DNA of 8,408 nucleotides from Candidatus Alkanophagales archaeon (GTDB lineage: Archaea; Halobacteriota; Syntropharchaeia; Alkanophagales; B39-G2), in NCBI GenBank assembly GCA_003661185.1, contig QMVQ01000060.1:1-8408 (forward strand), written 5' to 3'. The notes under the pieces were generated by a model. That model saw only the letters and a program-made list of their open reading frames with translations, was not told the DNA's origin and searched no databases. Positions 5,609-8,408 of the stretch are shown piece after piece. The first letter of the stretch is position 1; each line of letters begins with the position of its first letter. Position numbers and translations under genes: made by a program.

Positions 5609-7480
5609 TTAGCTTGCGCCCACGAACTTCGGTCTTTTTGAGAGTCGCTGTGGCAGCGGCAAGACTCGGAACGGGAAGCCCTCCGTTTCCCTTTTCATTC
5701 GTTCTTTTAGCTCTTCAGCTGTTATTCCTATACGTTTCTGTTCCTTCATGCTCGATTCTTCACGAACTGTTACCGTGAGGATGTTGTTTTCAAGTTCCTT
5801 GTCGCCGACGACCGCCACGTATGGAACCCACTCCCGTCCGGCGTCCCGTATCTTCCTCGAAACGGTTTCGTCCCTATCGTCCAAGTCCGCACGGACGCCC
5901 TCAAAGCCCTTTAAAATGTTCTCAGCGAAGCCGACGTGCCTATCCGCCACGGGTATGATACGGAGCTGTGTCGGTGAGAGCCAGAGCGGAAGCGTTGGTA
6001 ACCGACCTTCGTTCTCCATCTTCATATACGCCTTTTCAAGGAGAGCGTAAACGCAACGCTCCAGTGCACCGCTTGGTGAGCAGTGCAGGATTATCGGGAA
6101 TTTCTTCTCGCCGTTAGCATCCACGTATGTAATGTTGTAGCGTTTGGCGTTCTCCACGTCTATCTGCACGGTGCTCAGCGCCGAAGCCTTGCTCAAGGCG
6201 TCCACGAAGTTGAATTCGAACTTCAGCACGAAGTAGAAGAAGCGGCGCTCCCAGATTTCCACCAGGACGGGCTTGTTCACCATCGAGACGAGACTCTCGA
6301 TGAGGTCTTTATGCGCATCATAAAAGTCCTTAGTGAAGCGGATCGCAACCTCGTAATCGCTCGTGTTGAAGCCTATGCCTCGGAGAACATTCATACAGAG
6401 ACGGAACTGCGAACGGAACTCTTCAACCGCCTGCTCCATGTCTTTGCAGAGCGTGTGCATGTCCGGCATCGTGAAGTTGCGGAGGCGGCGGAGCCCAACC
6501 AGCTCACCACGCTTCTCCAGCCTGAAGCTCGATGCTATCTCAAACATCCGCAGAGGAAGATGCCTGTATGAGATTTCCATATCCTTGCCCATCATAAACT
6601 GCCCGAAGCACGCCGCAAACCTCAAAAACAAGCTATGGTTCTCCTCTGGGAGCTTGCTGACGGAGTATTGTCGTGCTGGAAACCTATCGAGGTAACTCCG
6701 CAGCGTCGGATGGTCCATGGAATACATGAGCGGCGTTTCTACCCGCATCGCTCCGCATTCTTCGAGCGCTTGCGAGACATAGCTCTTTATGAGCTCTTTT
6801 ATGAGCGTGCCCTTCGGGTAGAACCGCAGGTTTCCGGGGTCTGACGAAGGTTCGTAGTCGGCGATTTCGAGACGCCGCATCAACTCGACATGCGGCGGCA
6901 TCCTGTCAACGACACGGCTGCGTGCCGCCTCGTATTCGTAGAACTTGCGTAGGTTTTCAAGCCCTAAGAAGTCGAAGCTCTGCGGCTCGTGGAGCGTGCC
7001 ATCACAGTCCATAATATAAAAACGAGATTCACCACGCTCCTCCGCTCTCAGAGCGGCGGATTCATGCCGCCCCCTGATTCTTCTTGAAAGTTCCGAGAGT
7101 GGATGCCCTTTGCAGCGGAGCGTGAACGCTTTATACCAGCCGAACGGCGCCCTGTGCACTTCAAATTCATAGTTTTTGAGACGCTCCTCCAACGCTTTTA
7201 GAAGGTTAACGCTGAGTTCCGGCGCCGCCAGATTCGAGCTCAAGTGAGCATAAGGATATATCAAAATGTTTTTTGCGTGCACGGTGCGTGCGACACCGAG
7301 GGTCTCTTGAGCTGCTTGTTCAACGACGGCGTCATCGTCGCCGCTCTCCACAGCAACGAGCACCGCAAGAACCTCCTCGACACGCCTTCGCTTCCTCTCA
7401 TCCTCGATGTCCTCAGCGACCTTCGTCCGCTCCTTAGCTTCGTATTCCATGAAGTCTGCGTGTATCAGGAGTAGCTGCAT
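5609..7480 (-). CDS. thrS: Threonyl-tRNA synthetase, archaeal type
   Basis: This enzyme charges tRNA-Thr with threonine in the cytoplasm. The 623-residue length is normal for the archaeal form. Residues 1 to about 140 are the archaeal editing domain, related to D-aminoacyl-tRNA deacylase, which removes mis-attached serine. Its H79, Y116 and K117 correspond by pattern to the functional His, Tyr and Lys of the Pyrococcus enzyme. The class II catalytic core follows. Zinc ligands are C291 (in FAACFGQF), H342 (in MPDMHTLC) and H466 (in [12 protein letters not shown]). Motif 2 Arg is R320 ([10 protein letters not shown]) and motif 3 Arg is R475. The anticodon-binding domain covers about 500-610, and the C-terminus has the archaeal ending [11 protein letters not shown]. 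The ATG is preceded by GGAGGTG with seven bases spacing (7488-7494), and this site lies inside the last codons of the upstream isrB. All catalytic residues are present, so it should be active. Confidence 0.98.
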   Translation of the reverse strand: MQLLLIHADFMEYEAKERTKVAEDIEDERKRRRVEEVLAVLVAVESGDDDAVVEQAAQETLGVARTVHAKNILIYPYAHLSSNLAAPELSVNLLKALEERLKNYEFEVHRAPFGWYKAFTLRCKGHPLSELSRRIRGRHESAALRAEERGESRFYIMDCDGTLHEPQSFDFLGLENLRKFYEYEAARSRVVDRMPPHVELMRRLEIADYEPSSDPGNLRFYPKGTLIKELIKSYVSQALEECGAMRVETPLMYSMDHPTLRSYLDRFPARQYSVSKLPEENHSLFLRFAACFGQFMMGKDMEISYRHLPLRMFEIASSFRLEKRGELVGLRRLRNFTMPDMHTLCKDMEQAVEEFRSQFRLCMNVLRGIGFNTSDYEVAIRFTKDFYDAHKDLIESLVSMVNKPVLVEIWERRFFYFVLKFEFNFVDALSKASALSTVQIDVENAKRYNITYVDANGEKKFPIILHCSPSGALERCVYALLEKAYMKMENEGRLPTLPLWLSPTQLRIIPVADRHVGFAENILKGFEGVRADLDDRDETVSRKIRDAGREWVPYVAVVGDKELENNILTVTVREESSMKEQKRIGITAEELKERMKRETEGFPFRVLPLPQRLSKRPKFVGAS

Positions 7481-7484
7481 ATCC

Positions 7485-8408
7485 TCACACCTCCCCGCAA
7501 GGAAGCTCTTTAGAGCTGGGAGGAATTGCGGTATACATGATGCGCTGGTTGAACAGCCTTATGCAATCCTCTGGTTTTGCATTTTGCGTAAAGCGTTTGT
7601 TGTCCACGTCGAAAGTGTGTAGGGAGATTGTTCTTCTGTGCTCAAGATAACCGCCTACTCTTGCCAGTTTGCCTCTCCACAACACTACATCCCCCTTCTT
7701 GAAACTTAAGCTCATGCTTCCACCTTCTCTCCTCCTTATTCCTCCCTTCTCAAACTGGAATTTATGGAGTTGCCTTCTCGGATATTGATACCGTTTCCAG
7801 ACGAAGAAGGACGGCACTTTTAATTTTTTCAGCCCTATTTCGTTTGCCGAAATAACCAACGCATCTATGGCATGTGAATTTATAGAGCGCTCTCTTTTAT
7901 CTCTTGCTTTTTTGGCGTTGTATTTCTCTCTGAGCCTCGCTGTTTCTGAACCTTCTACGAGTTCCAACTCTCCAAACCAAGCTCGTAGCGTGTTATACAC
8001 TTTGGTCTTCCCTATTTCAACGGTGGAGAAGTGCCTGCCCCCCCTCTTGTGATAGTGGTCGAATCTGACATCCTCCACTACTGCTTTGCTAATTGGGTAA
8101 ATTTTTCTTAGCTCTTCTACAACTTTCAGTCGAAAATCAACCTTTGCCTTCTGCGAAGGCGCAATCCATCCTTCCTTGCGTTTGCGATTGTTGAACCTAC
8201 AGGGGCGCCTTCTGCACTTCCTGTATCTGCGGAATCTTCTCTGCCGCCTTCTTTGTTCCATCTTTTTAGCTATGCCTTTTGGAAGTTCAAGCATTCCTGT
8301 TTGCAACACTTCTTTCTTGGACACTACCGCAACGCCATCAAACCTTGAGCCCGGGTCTAATCCCAGCACTACATCCTGCGCTTCATCCCCCGCAGCCACG
8401 GTGAGCTG
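7485..8408 (-). CDS. isrB: IsrB-like RRXRR/RuvC protein, HNH-less IscB relative (5' end outside window)
   Basis: IsrB proteins are RNA-guided nicking enzymes of IS200/IS605-type elements and relatives of the IscB/Cas9 lineage. Numbering from a GTG at 8399, RuvC-I is [16 protein letters not shown] with catalytic D15. The arginine-rich bridge helix is [16 protein letters not shown] (50-65), followed by [15 protein letters not shown]. RuvC-II is AVVEDVRFD with E109, and RuvC-III is [13 protein letters not shown] with H176 and D179. RuvC-II and III are joined by only about 60 residues, with no HNH nuclease motif. After a [10 protein letters not shown] linker comes a C-terminal domain starting [12 protein letters not shown]. 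The frame is open upstream of the GTG to the window edge (Q-L-T). IscB and IsrB carry a PLMP domain ending in a similar I-x-L strand just before RuvC-I, so the true start lies beyond 8408 and the protein should be near 350 residues. The gene stops four bases before thrS. Catalytic residues look intact. Its guide RNA would be expected upstream, outside the window. Confidence 0.82.
   Translation of the reverse strand, partial: QLTVAAGDEAQDVVLGLDPGSRFDGVAVVSKKEVLQTGMLELPKGIAKKMEQRRRQRRFRRYRKCRRRPCRFNNRKRKEGWIAPSQKAKVDFRLKVVEELRKIYPISKAVVEDVRFDHYHKRGGRHFSTVEIGKTKVYNTLRAWFGELELVEGSETARLREKYNAKKARDKRERSINSHAIDALVISANEIGLKKLKVPSFFVWKRYQYPRRQLHKFQFEKGGIRRREGGSMSLSFKKGDVVLWRGKLARVGGYLEHRRTISLHTFDVDNKRFTQNAKPEDCIRLFNQRIMYTAIPPSSKELPCGEV
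7488..7494 (-). promoter_or_regulatory. Ribosome binding site of thrS, embedded in the isrB 3' end
   Basis: Read on the minus strand, GGAGGTG is a near-perfect Shine-Dalgarno seven bases before the thrS ATG (7480). The isrB stop TGA (7485-7487) lies between them, so isrB and thrS are separated by only four bases. The site directly follows the hairpin at 7495-7531. The CCTCCC tract of that hairpin (7523 to 7518) is complementary to GGGAGG (7495 to 7490), so the site could be masked in the RNA. Confidence 0.75.
7495..7531 (-). repeat. IS200/IS605-type right-end hairpin, copy B
   Basis: Read on the minus strand, an outer stem CCGCAA (7531-7526) pairs with TTGCGG (7500-7495). An inner stem AGCTCT (7517-7512) pairs with AGAGCT (7509-7504), closed by AA. 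Between the stems are TTCCTCCC on one side and TCC on the other. It shares with copy A (69-112, plus strand) the blocks AATTCCTCCC, a palindrome centred on AA, TTCCTTG, CGG, a purine tract and GTGTGAG. The inner stem sequence differs completely while still pairing, as expected for a conserved structure. It encodes the last residues of IsrB ([10 protein letters not shown]). It is inferred to be the right end of the IsrB element. Confidence 0.7.

Larger units (their letters stand above)
7488..8408 (-). mobile_element. Right part of an IsrB-carrying IS200/IS605-like element (partial)
   Basis: The isrB ORF plus the hairpin at 7495-7531 look like the right part of an element. The left end, any guide RNA and any tnpA would lie beyond 8408. 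The right end cannot be placed exactly. Similarity to copy A runs through the GTGTGAG next to the thrS start, so the boundary is probably within 7481-7495. No tnpA transposase is visible, so if the element moves it would need one in trans. Confidence 0.5.

Noticed and set aside
6083..6571. 162-codon plus-strand open frame opposite thrS
   Set aside because: It is the complement of the ThrRS catalytic region, whose motifs are unmistakable, and its own translation shows no family motif or ribosome site.
7738..7750. A third copy of the hairpin at ATTCCTCCC near 7740
   Set aside because: It has no adjacent palindrome or TTCCTTG block, and the sequence is explained by codons of the IsrB linker.
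1..8408. CRISPR array, tRNA or rRNA genes
   Set aside because: No regularly spaced repeats, cloverleaf with TTC-G-A arm, or rRNA signature was seen on either strand.

Overview
The window looks like part of an archaeal chromosome, probably a euryarchaeal or Halobacteriota-type anaerobe. The evidence is a ThrRS with the archaeal D-aminoacyl-deacylase-like editing domain, a PAC2 protein ending in a proteasome-docking HbYX tail, a large HdrA flavo-iron-sulfur protein, and TATA-like boxes in front of genes. An ANME-1 or Syntrophoarchaeum-like lineage would fit the HdrA architecture, but that is inference and not read from the sequence.

Layout. Positions 1-470 hold insertion-sequence debris: a 44-nt imperfect hairpin (69-112) of IS200/IS605 right-end type, then an internal piece of tnpB that continues, frameshifted, to about 462. 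Positions 484-3585 encode a 1033-residue double HdrA. Seven bases later comes a class I SAM methyltransferase (3593-4345) of different base composition. A PAC2-family protein (4415-5164) and a small Hsp20 (5211-5570) follow on the same strand and form a small protein-quality-control pair. On the opposite strand, convergent with hsp20, lie thrS (5609-7480) and, directly upstream of it, an IsrB-like RRXRR/RuvC protein without an HNH domain (7485 to beyond the right edge). No stretch longer than about 130 bases lacks a gene or gene remnant. I see no tRNA, rRNA or CRISPR array.

How the parts relate. The core genes are housekeeping or energy metabolism: electron bifurcation or transfer by HdrA, tRNA charging by ThrRS, and proteostasis by PAC2 and Hsp20. 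The accessory part is formed by two relatives of the RNA-guided nuclease ancestors, a dead TnpB and an apparently intact IsrB. The most informative observation is that the hairpin at 69-112 reappears on the minus strand at 7495-7531. There it encodes the last residues of IsrB and sits immediately in front of the thrS Shine-Dalgarno. The two copies share ends of the form CCGC(C)AATTCCTCCC, then a palindrome centred on AA, then TTCCTTG(G)CGG, then a purine tract and GTGTGAG. This marks right ends of related elements. It suggests that an IsrB element has its right end at the thrS start and that another element ends inside the old tnpB.
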